Under the pieces are notes generated by a model. The model ran no database searches, was not told the DNA's origin, and was given only the letters and a program-made list of their open reading frames with translations. DNA of 12,071 bases, from the NCBI GenBank assembly GCA_947476855.1, contig CANJSR010000112.1, forward strand, positions 1 through 12,071, in the 5' to 3' direction. The first letter of the stretch is position 1, and every line of letters begins with the position of its first letter. Position numbers and translations under genes: made by a program. This DNA is from Acetobacteraceae bacterium. GTDB taxonomy: Bacteria > Pseudomonadota > Alphaproteobacteria > Acetobacterales > Acetobacteraceae. Of the stretch, positions 1 through 6,070 are shown piece after piece.

Positions 1-269
1 AATCGCCATGCGGCGGACCACCGGCATTGTTCACCAGGATATCCGGCGACATCTCGACCGAGGAAGGCCGAGATGTCGCCGGCCACGACGGTGATGTTCG
101 CGCCGGTTTCCTTGCGGATTTCATCCGCGGTGCGCTCCAGGTCGCTCAAGGTGCGGGCGGTGATCACCAGGTCCACGCCCTCCCGCGCCAGGGACATGGC
201 GCAGGCGCGCCCGAGACCCTTGCTGGCGGCACATACGATGGCCTTCTTGCCCTTCAATCCGAGATCCAT
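1..269 (-). CDS. SDR family NAD(P)-dependent oxidoreductase, N-terminal part, frame disrupted near position 50
   Basis: This is the start of a short-chain dehydrogenase/reductase reading leftwards off the window edge. The ATG at 269 follows a good ribosome site (AAGGAA on the minus strand, about 276-283). Residues 8-21 (KKAIVCAASKGLGR) form the first beta strand and the glycine-rich dinucleotide loop (family TGxxxGxG, here AASKGLG). VVAGDIS near residue 64 matches the third strand, whose Asp contacts the adenine. In this frame the sequence then becomes un-SDR-like (AFLGRDVAGYPGEQC) but has no stop before the edge. The expected next block, SPDILVNNAGGPPHGD with the diagnostic NNAG, is present in another frame at about 2-52. 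The shift coincides with a perfect inverted repeat, and several residues normally found between GDIS and SPDIL are missing. Either the gene is broken or the assembly is wrong here. Substrate cannot be told. It diverges from the T6SS operon and is probably unrelated to it. Confidence 0.75.
   Translation of the reverse strand, partial: MDLGLKGKKAIVCAASKGLGRACAMSLAREGVDLVITARTLSDLERTADEIRKETGANITVVAGDISAFLGRDVAGYPGEQCRWSAAWR
43..82. repeat. Perfect 14-bp inverted repeat with 12-nt loop inside the SDR gene
   Basis: Arms 43-56 (CCGGCGACATCTCG) and 69-82 (CGAGATGTCGCCGG) are exact reverse complements around a 12-nt loop (57-68). The SDR reading frame is lost across this palindrome. Read on the plus strand, the same stretch encodes GDISTEEGR, the residues expected at this point of the SDR protein on the minus strand. 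That suggests the loop is inverted, by template switching on a hairpin or as an assembly or amplification artefact. Confidence 0.8.
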
Positions 270-353
270 CGATCGGTTCCTTCCCTACACGGCCCGCTTC
301 CCACACCGGCGCGGTGCCAATGGTAACGCGCGCATCGTCGGCACTCGACCGGC

Positions 354-370
354 CGGGGTCAAGCACCCCG
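354..370. repeat. Small inverted repeat (CGGGGT-5-ACCCCG) in the divergent intergenic region
   Basis: Six-base perfect arms (354-359 and 365-370) flank the loop CAAGC. There is no T-run on either side, so it is not an intrinsic terminator. It lies between two divergent starts, where an operator would be expected, but a palindrome this short can arise by chance in GC-rich DNA. Confidence 0.25.
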
Positions 371-417
371 CAGCCCATCCCATCGGCCACCCCGCTGGCC
401 CGCCCATTCCGATGTCA

Positions 418-445
418 TTGCAAGAATATTCCGCCGCTGTAGGAT
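418..445 (+). promoter_or_regulatory. Weak sigma-70-like promoter candidate upstream of vgrG
   Basis: TTGCAA (418-423) and TAGGAT (440-445) each match 4 of 6 consensus bases and are 16 bp apart, in the only AT-richer patch of the intergenic region (418-430). A start around 452 would give a short leader containing the ORF at 482. Matches at this level are common by chance, so this is only the best candidate seen. Confidence 0.25.
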
Positions 446-481
446 CACCAGGCGGACGACGCGAAGCGCCAAGGGGGAACG

Positions 482-517
482 ATGAACCGGATGGTGCGGC
501 ACGGTGAAGCTCCATGA
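482..517 (+). CDS. Putative 11-residue leader ORF overlapping the vgrG start
   Basis: ATG at 482 is preceded by a purine-rich Shine-Dalgarno (AAGGGGGA, 471-478). It encodes MNRMVRHGEAP and ends with TGA at 515-517, which overlaps the vgrG ATG (514-516) as ATGA. The ribosome site is stronger than the one directly before vgrG (GGTGA, 503-507), so ribosomes may reach vgrG by termination and re-initiation. This arrangement is seen in the sequence; translation is inferred. The ORF is far too short to test by codon bias and could be chance. Confidence 0.35.
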   Translation: MNRMVRHGEAP

Positions 518-2400
518 GCGGCTGGGATCGGTCCCGCGCCCTTCTGCGCGTCAGCAGCGACCTCGGAGAGGGCGTGCTGATGGCAACCGCGTTCAACGCG
601 CAGGAGGAAATCAGCCAGCCCTTCGATTTCCGGGTCAGCCTGGTTTCAGAACGCCACGACATCCATCCCGATGATATCCTGCACCACGGCATGACCGTTT
701 CCGTGCAGCATGACGGGACGCCGGTGCGCCATTTCCACGGGATCGTGCAGTCGTTCTCGACCGACGGGAAGATCGATGGGCGCGACCTGACCGTCTACCA
801 GGCCCGCCTCGTGCCGCGGCTTTGGTTTCTCGGCCAGACATCGGATTGCCGGATCTTCCAGAACAAGTCCGTCACCGACATCGTCCGCGCCGTCACCCAG
901 GACGCCAGCATGCCGGCGCCCGCCTTCCGCCTGCAGAACCCGCACAAGCCCAGGGAATACACCACGCAGTTCAACGAAACCGACCTGGGCTTCATCGCGC
1001 GCCTGCTGCAGGAGGAAGGCGCGTTCTACTTCTTCGAGCACAAGGACGGCGACCATGAACTCGTGATCGCCGATCACAATGGCGCCTTCCGGTCCCTGCC
1101 CGGCGGCACGCTCCGTTTCGACTCCGCGGTGGACGATGATGAGGCGTTGACGTCCTGGCACCGCACCCAGGGCACGACGCACGGCCGCATGCGGCTGATC
1201 GACTACGACCCGACCGTCCCCAAGAAACGCCTGGACGCGCAGCAGCAGACGATCCTCCGCGCCGGCGGGTCCAACGCACGCGATGTGTTCCATTGGCCAG
1301 CGCTGAGTCATGATCCGGAGCGTGTGCGGACGCTCGCCCGTTTCCGCCTGGAATCGGACGAAGCCGCCGTGGCCCTGCTGCGCGGGGAAGGACGCAACCG
1401 CGGCCTGGTGCCCGGCACGTCGTTCACCCTGGCCGAGGACCCGATCGACCAGGCCCGGAACAAGAAGCTCGCCGTTCGGTCGGTCTCCCACGAAGCATGG
1501 GACCAGACCTTCCTGAGCAGCGACGCGGGATCCGGCTACACCAACAGCTTCAGCGCCTTCCCGGTGTCGGTGCCCTGGCGGGAGCCGTTTTCGGTGGAGC
1601 GGCCGCGGATGCTGGGCGTCCATGCCGCTGTGGTGATCGGCCCCAAAGGCACCGAAATTCACACCGATGACCATGGGCGCGTGAAGGTCATGTTCTTCTG
1701 GGATCACCGGAAGGAGGCCCACCCCGACCAGGCGGTCTGGGCGCGGGTCATCTATCCCTGGGCCGGCAATGGCTGGGGCTGGCAATCAACACCGCGCGTG
1801 GGAACCGAGGTCGCGGTCGCCTTCATGGATGGCGACCCGGACCGGCCCGTCGTCCTCGGTGGCATGTACAACGGCGATGACAAGCCGATCTACGCCGAGA
1901 AGGACAAGACGAGATCCGGCATCCGCACCCGTTCCAGCCTTGGCGGGTCAGCGTCCAACTTCAACGAACTCACGTTCGAGGACAAGAAGGGCGAGGAACT
2001 GGTCTACGTGCAGGCGGAAAAGGACATGCGGACGCTGGTCAAGAACGACCAGTTCCTGACGGTCAATCATTGCCGTGTGAAACATGTGAAGGTCGATGAA
2101 ACAGTAACAATTGGTGACAATCGTGCCGTGACGGTCGAGAAGGGAAACGATACCCTGACCGTGTCAAAAGGGAATCTGACGGTCGATACGACACTCGGAA
2201 AAATCGACATCACGGCCATGCAGTCCATCACGTTGACTGTCGGGAGTTCGTCGGTCCGAATCGACCAAACGGGGGTCACCATCAAGGGCATGATCCTGAA
2301 TTTCGAGGGCTCGACCATGCTGAAGACCACTGCCCCGATGACCGAACTGACCGCGCCGGCGATGATGACGCTGAAGGCCGGCATCATGATGTTGAACTGA
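514..2400 (+). CDS. vgrG: Type VI secretion system tip protein VgrG (TssI)
   Basis: This is the T6SS spike: a trimer on the Hcp tube that punctures target membranes and carries effectors. An in-frame TGA at 505-507 fixes 514 as the earliest start. The 628 residues show the usual order. A gp27/phage-GPD-like base covers about 5-350 (it opens RALLRVSSDLGEGVL, with the typical ISQPFDFRVSL). A gp5 OB-fold covers about 373-455 (DDHGRVKVMFFWD, VWARVIYPWAGNGWGWQ, then DPDRPVVLGGMYN). A Val/Thr-rich needle covers about 505-628 with beta-helix spacing (DETVTIGDNRAVTVEKGNDT). It stops soon after the needle (KAGIMMLN), so there is no C-terminal effector domain; cargo would bind non-covalently. No PAAR gene is in the window. 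It heads the operon, 17 bases before the next gene. The needle-coding DNA is clearly less GC-rich (about 49% at 2041-2220 by hand count) than the rest, perhaps reflecting recombination. Confidence 0.96.
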   Translation: MSGWDRSRALLRVSSDLGEGVLMATAFNAQEEISQPFDFRVSLVSERHDIHPDDILHHGMTVSVQHDGTPVRHFHGIVQSFSTDGKIDGRDLTVYQARLVPRLWFLGQTSDCRIFQNKSVTDIVRAVTQDASMPAPAFRLQNPHKPREYTTQFNETDLGFIARLLQEEGAFYFFEHKDGDHELVIADHNGAFRSLPGGTLRFDSAVDDDEALTSWHRTQGTTHGRMRLIDYDPTVPKKRLDAQQQTILRAGGSNARDVFHWPALSHDPERVRTLARFRLESDEAAVALLRGEGRNRGLVPGTSFTLAEDPIDQARNKKLAVRSVSHEAWDQTFLSSDAGSGYTNSFSAFPVSVPWREPFSVERPRMLGVHAAVVIGPKGTEIHTDDHGRVKVMFFWDHRKEAHPDQAVWARVIYPWAGNGWGWQSTPRVGTEVAVAFMDGDPDRPVVLGGMYNGDDKPIYAEKDKTRSGIRTRSSLGGSASNFNELTFEDKKGEELVYVQAEKDMRTLVKNDQFLTVNHCRVKHVKVDETVTIGDNRAVTVEKGNDTLTVSKGNLTVDTTLGKIDITAMQSITLTVGSSSVRIDQTGVTIKGMILNFEGSTMLKTTAPMTELTAPAMMTLKAGIMMLN

Positions 2401-2417
2401 CGGAGGATCAGGAGCGC

Positions 2418-3002
2418 GTGGGGCCTATGACCAAGCTTTCCGGCCGACCGGAGGATCTGGCCGCCTATCTGTCGGTGCTGCCCGACGCGGCCGAGGTCGC
2501 GCGGTCCGCCACGGATGCGGTCGATGCGCTCCAGCGTCTCTGTGACGCGGGCATGCCGATCGGCGCCATTCGGTTGATCGCCCACGCGCTGCCCCCGCGG
2601 GAGGCCGTGTGGTGGGCCTGCATGTGCGCCGACCACACCGCCCCCGCCGACCTGCCCGAGGCCGACCGCCAGACCCGCGCCGCCAGTGAGCAATGGGTCC
2701 GCCGCCCCTCCGACGCCGCGCGCCGGACCGCCATGGCGCAGGCCCAGGCCGCCGGCCTGATCTCTCCCGAAGCCTGGACCGGCGTCAGTGTGTTCTGGTC
2801 CGGCGGTTCGATGGCGCCCGAGGGGCAGCCGGCCGTCGAGCCCACGCCCGACCTGTGCGGCACCGCGGTTGCCGGATCGGTGTTGCTCGCCTCCGTCCGC
2901 GGCGACCCCGCACGCCAGCCCGTTCGGCTGCGGCGCTTCCTGGACAGCGGGCGCGACATCGCCGCCGGTGGGCCCGGCCGCATCACCCACCCGGACGAAT
3001 GA
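2418..3002 (+). CDS. Small uncharacterised T6SS-operon protein (possibly DUF6931-like)
   Basis: This is a protein of about 194 residues between vgrG and tagH. GTG at 2418 sits 10 bases after GGAGGA (2402-2407); ATG at 2427 (191 residues, starting MTKLSGRPED) is an equally possible start. I see no signal peptide or membrane segment, so it is probably cytoplasmic. The N-terminal half looks helical and has a short tryptophan/cysteine-rich patch (AVWWACMCADH). The middle is alanine-rich. The C-terminal part (SPEAWTGVSVFWSGGSMAP, then TPDLCGTAVAGSVLLASV) looks like a compact conserved domain. From memory it resembles small T6SS-cluster proteins annotated as DUF6931; I cannot confirm this. Its position after vgrG fits an effector-loading adaptor or chaperone, and its position before tagH fits a regulatory accessory. 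I assign no function. Its TGA overlaps an ATG (2999). Confidence 0.85.
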   Translation: MGPMTKLSGRPEDLAAYLSVLPDAAEVARSATDAVDALQRLCDAGMPIGAIRLIAHALPPREAVWWACMCADHTAPADLPEADRQTRAASEQWVRRPSDAARRTAMAQAQAAGLISPEAWTGVSVFWSGGSMAPEGQPAVEPTPDLCGTAVAGSVLLASVRGDPARQPVRLRRFLDSGRDIAAGGPGRITHPDE

Positions 3003-3013
3003 CCGCGCGATGA
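2999..3013 (+). other. Four-codon overlapping mini-ORF bridging the upstream gene and tagH
   Basis: ATG at 2999 overlaps the TGA of the preceding gene, encodes MTAR and stops at 3011-3013. That stop overlaps the tagH ATG at 3010. Two ATGA junctions 11 bases apart could relay re-initiating ribosomes into tagH, which has only a weak ribosome site (GGACGA, 2993-2998). The structure is visible; its use is inferred. Confidence 0.3.
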
Positions 3014-4674
3014 CGGCAATCCTCAGCCTTTCCCTGATCTCCGGCCCCGACCAGGTGCGGCTGGAAACGCGTGTGGTCGAGGGGTACGAGTTCACCCTCG
3101 GCCGCGGGCACGACGCGGACTGGAGCCTGGTCGATCCCGAGACGAACATCCTCTCCCGCCGGCACTGCATGTTGAGTCAGGAGGATGGCGACTGGTGGCT
3201 GCTGGATATGTCGGGCAACGGCACCTTCCTGAACCATGAGCAGGAGCCGATCGGCGACGGCGGCAAGCGCCGGCTGCGCGATGGCGACCGCATCCGCCTG
3301 GGCGTCTATGAATTCCAGGCCCAGCTTGCCGAGGCCGAACCGGTTCGGTCGTCGTTCCAGGCCGGGGCCGATCCATGGCCATCCTCCCGCGACACGATGG
3401 ACGGGCCGATCGGTGCGATCGCGCCCGCGCCGAGGGGGGGCGGTGCCGCCGGTGGGTTCGCCAACCCCTTCGCCGATGAGGATGAGGAACAAGCCGCACC
3501 CGTTCGTCCGATGCCGGCCGTGACGCCGCCCGCCGGCCGGTCGGGCAATCCCTTTGCCGATGTGCCGGATGATGCCGCCGATGACGGTTGGCCTTCGCCC
3601 GAGGCGACGCCTGCCCCTCCGTCGGCGTCTCCGCCCGTGGCCGTGGAGCTGGGAAATCCGTTCGCCGACGGCCCGGGGGGCTCCGAGGTTCCCATCGCGC
3701 CCGAACGGCGTCCGGCGCGCCGTCCCACGGCCTGGCTCTCGGAATCGCCGCCCGTCGCGGCCGAACCACCGTTTGGTGGGCCGGCGGCGGAATCACCCCG
3801 GGACGGGGCGCCCTCCCACGCGGCAGTTCATCCGACGGCTGCGTCGGCGGACCCATTTGCGGACCCCGAGGCGGCCAATCCCTTCGCAGAACCGGGCGAT
3901 GCGCTGGCGGTCGATGAACCAGCCGCACCGTTGGTCAGTTTCGCGGACACACAGCCGCCCGAGGATGAACCACCCGCCCCCCGGGCCGCTCCGCCCCCGG
4001 TCACTGAACCAGTCCCCGCGCCGGTCGTCCCCCGGCGGGACATTGCCGAGGCTGCCCCGGCAAGCGGCGTGGCGGGGGCTCCTCAGGCGGTCACGGCCCC
4101 GACCGACGCCGTACTCCTCCGCGCACTGTTGCGCGGGGCCGGCATCCCAGATGCCACGCCGCGTGATCCCGAACAGTCCCTCCTCGCCCTCGGCGCCGCC
4201 TTCCGCGCCATGATCACCGGCCTGCGAGAGGTCCAGCGTGCCCGTCGCACCGTCCGCGGCGGCTTCCGCATCGCCCAGACCGCCTGGACCGAGAACCCCC
4301 TCAAGCTCGCCGTCAATGAGGACGACGCCCTCGAGGCGCTCCTCGGCGCCGGCCGCCGTTCCGCTATGCCGCCCGCCCGCGCGGTGGAGGAAGTGCTGAA
4401 GGAAATCGTCCTGCACGAGGTTGCGACGGTTGCCGCCATGCAGGAAGCGGTACGGACCCTGCTGGCCAGCCTGTCCCCCGACAAGCTGCGGGAAATAGCG
4501 GAGCAGGGCGCCGGGCTGACGGTGCTGCCCGCCCAGCGCAAGGCGCGCGCCTGGGACACCTACGAAACCACCCACGCCCGCGTCACCGCCGCCCTGCAGG
4601 ATGATTTCGACAGCGTATTCGGCAGGGCCTTCGCCCGCGCCTATGAGCGGGTGATGGCGGAGCAGAAGGAATGA
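3010..4674 (+). CDS. tagH: T6SS-associated FHA domain protein TagH (Fha/ImpI)
   Basis: This is a cytoplasmic phosphothreonine-binding regulator of T6SS assembly, 554 residues. The N-terminal FHA domain (about 8-105) keeps the family's binding residues: G31-R32, S49-R50-R51-H52, and N70-G71-T72 with N75. A long disordered linker (about 110-360) rich in Pro, Ala, Glu and Asp follows. It carries five NPFAD-like tags starting at residues 152, 180, 216, 281 and 290 (one DPFAD, one NPFAE). The TagH-type C-terminal domain (about 364-554) opens TDAVLLRALLRGAGIP and contains RRTVRGGFRIAQTAWTENPL. I chose ATG 3010 because the FHA fold begins at once and the start overlaps the mini-ORF stop; the open frame extends upstream only as the shadow of the previous gene. 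In related systems FHA proteins bind phosphorylated T6SS partners, and here the PppA phosphatase is in the same operon. A G7 run lies in the linker (3434-3440). Confidence 0.93.
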   Translation: MTAILSLSLISGPDQVRLETRVVEGYEFTLGRGHDADWSLVDPETNILSRRHCMLSQEDGDWWLLDMSGNGTFLNHEQEPIGDGGKRRLRDGDRIRLGVYEFQAQLAEAEPVRSSFQAGADPWPSSRDTMDGPIGAIAPAPRGGGAAGGFANPFADEDEEQAAPVRPMPAVTPPAGRSGNPFADVPDDAADDGWPSPEATPAPPSASPPVAVELGNPFADGPGGSEVPIAPERRPARRPTAWLSESPPVAAEPPFGGPAAESPRDGAPSHAAVHPTAASADPFADPEAANPFAEPGDALAVDEPAAPLVSFADTQPPEDEPPAPRAAPPPVTEPVPAPVVPRRDIAEAAPASGVAGAPQAVTAPTDAVLLRALLRGAGIPDATPRDPEQSLLALGAAFRAMITGLREVQRARRTVRGGFRIAQTAWTENPLKLAVNEDDALEALLGAGRRSAMPPARAVEEVLKEIVLHEVATVAAMQEAVRTLLASLSPDKLREIAEQGAGLTVLPAQRKARAWDTYETTHARVTAALQDDFDSVFGRAFARAYERVMAEQKE

Positions 4675-4729
4675 GGACCACCCCCTCGTCCGCCCGTCCC
4701 GCCCCGGTTCCAGGAGCATACCCCCGACC

Positions 4730-6070
4730 ATGAGCTGGACAAACCCCGTGATCTGGCAGGAGGGGATGTTCCTGCGGGCGCAGCATTTCCAGCAGCAGTC
4801 CCGCTGGACCGAGGCGCTGGTGCGCGCCCGCGCCCGGGCCCTCGGCCCCTGGTGGTGGGGACTGTCCGACCTCCGCATCGACCAGGAGAAGCTGGAGATC
4901 GGCCAGTTCGCCTTGTCCTCGGCCACCGGCGTCTTCGCCGATGGCACCCCGTTCTCGATCCCCGGCGACACCGACAGCCCGGGCGCGCTGCTGGTGGATG
5001 AGCGGGTGCGCCGGCAACTGGTGCATCTGTGCGTCGCCGACCCGGCGGCGTCCTCGGTCCAGGTCGCGCATGACGACGCCACTGGCACCGGCCGCTACCG
5101 CGTCCAACCGTTCGAGGCCGCGGACACGTTTCCCGGTGCGGCCGACGACGCCTCCGATCCCGCCGACCTGCTGGTCGGGCGGCTGCGGCTGCGGTTCATG
5201 CTGGACAGCGACGATCGCAGCGGCTGGCTGTCCATCCCGATCGCGCGGATCGAGGAGGTGGGTGCCGACAAGCGCGTGCGCCTGGACGAGGAATGGATCC
5301 CGCCCGCCTTGCGGATCGCGGCGTCGCCCCGCCTGGTGTCCTACGGAGAGGAAATCCTCGGCGGCCTGACCTCCCGCATCGAAACCCTGGCCGGCCGCCT
5401 GTCCGGCGCCATGCCGCAGACACCGGCGCAGCAAATGGACTTCATGCTGATGCAGGCGTCCAACCGCTGGCAGAAGCTGCTGGCGCATTGGGCGGACGCC
5501 GGCGCGGTCCACCCCGAGCAGATGTATGCCGCCTTCGTCCAGATGGCCGGGGAATTCGGGACGTTCACCGAGCAGACCCACCGCCTGCAACCCTATGCCC
5601 CCTACCGGCATGAGGACCTGCAGCGCAGCTTCGCCCGCGTGATGGCCGACCTGCGGCGGATCATGGCGTGGATGCGCGATACCGGGGCCGAACGCATCCC
5701 CTTGCAGCAGCGGGCCAACTGGTTCCGCGGGCGGGTGCGGAACGTCGAACTGCTCAAGGCCGCGGTGTTCTATTTGATCGTCAAGGCGGACATGCCGGTC
5801 GAGTCCCTGCGCCGCGATTTCCCCCGCCAGGTGAAGATCGGGGCGATGCGGCAGCTTGATGACCTGGTGAACTCCGCTTTGTCCGGCATCGCGGTCAGCC
5901 CGCTGCCCACGCAGCCGCCGCAACTGCCGTTCCAGCTAGGCACGGTCTGCTTCGAGCTGGATCGCGCCAGCCCCTATTGGGAGGCCGCGAAGGCCACGGC
6001 CGATATCGGCCTGCACGTCTCCGACATGTTCCCGAACATCGCGCTTGAGCTTTGGGCCGTCAGGACATGA
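4730..6070 (+). CDS. tssK: T6SS baseplate subunit TssK (ImpJ/VasE)
   Basis: TssK is a trimeric cytoplasmic baseplate adaptor that links the VgrG/TssEFG wedges to the TssL-TssM membrane complex. The 446 residues are the usual family length and start with the signature NPVIWQEGMFLRAQHFQQQS, the shell domain that resembles phage receptor-binding proteins. Other recognisable parts are the MLDSDDRSGWLSIPIARIEEV block and, at the C-terminus, VSDMFPNIALELWAV. AGGAG (4712-4716) lies 13 bases before the ATG, which is rather far. The 55-bp gap from tagH is the largest inside the operon, is C-rich and shows no promoter or terminator that I can see. The stop overlaps the tssL start as ATGA, so translation of the two is probably coupled. 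The reading frame is intact. Confidence 0.96.
   Translation: MSWTNPVIWQEGMFLRAQHFQQQSRWTEALVRARARALGPWWWGLSDLRIDQEKLEIGQFALSSATGVFADGTPFSIPGDTDSPGALLVDERVRRQLVHLCVADPAASSVQVAHDDATGTGRYRVQPFEAADTFPGAADDASDPADLLVGRLRLRFMLDSDDRSGWLSIPIARIEEVGADKRVRLDEEWIPPALRIAASPRLVSYGEEILGGLTSRIETLAGRLSGAMPQTPAQQMDFMLMQASNRWQKLLAHWADAGAVHPEQMYAAFVQMAGEFGTFTEQTHRLQPYAPYRHEDLQRSFARVMADLRRIMAWMRDTGAERIPLQQRANWFRGRVRNVELLKAAVFYLIVKADMPVESLRRDFPRQVKIGAMRQLDDLVNSALSGIAVSPLPTQPPQLPFQLGTVCFELDRASPYWEAAKATADIGLHVSDMFPNIALELWAVRT

Larger units (their letters stand above)
270..513. other. Divergent intergenic region between the SDR gene and vgrG
   Basis: This 244-bp region separates the leftward SDR gene from the rightward T6SS operon, so it should hold promoters for both. 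It contains a small hairpin (354-370), a weak sigma-70-like promoter candidate (418-445) and a leader ORF (482-517). I looked for a sigma-54 element (GG-N10-GC), which is common before T6SS operons, and found no convincing match with correct spacing. No RNA gene or terminator is visible. Confidence 0.6.

Noticed and set aside
391..430. Sigma-54 promoter before vgrG (TGGCC ... TTGC)
   Set aside because: TGGCC at 396-400 and TTGC at 418-421 are too far apart; no GG-N10-GC arrangement was found.
27..507. Plus-strand open frames at 27-326 and 73-507
   Set aside because: They lie opposite the SDR gene and in the intergenic region. Their apparent GDISTEEGR similarity comes from the inverted repeat, and the rest of each product resembles no protein family.
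646..1785. A 379-codon minus-strand open frame opposite vgrG
   Set aside because: It is a shadow of the VgrG frame. The product is low-complexity with no domain motifs, and VgrG is unmistakable on the plus strand.
2788..3009. Possible N-terminal extension of TagH to an ATG at 2788
   Set aside because: The extension overlaps the upstream gene completely, reads as Arg/Ser/Pro-rich shadow sequence, and the FHA domain begins directly after ATG 3010.
3434..3440. Run of seven G residues in tagH as a possible phase-variation tract
   Set aside because: A run of 7 G is short for slippage control and is not remarkable in DNA this GC-rich. The frame is intact through it.
4675..4729. Possible internal promoter or terminator between tagH and tssK
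   Set aside because: The gap is only C-rich sequence. No inverted repeat with a T-run and no credible -35/-10 pair is visible.
6052..6066. TTG start giving TssL five extra residues
   Set aside because: ATG 6067 makes the usual ATGA overlap with tssK, and the conserved acidic N-terminal tag starts right there.
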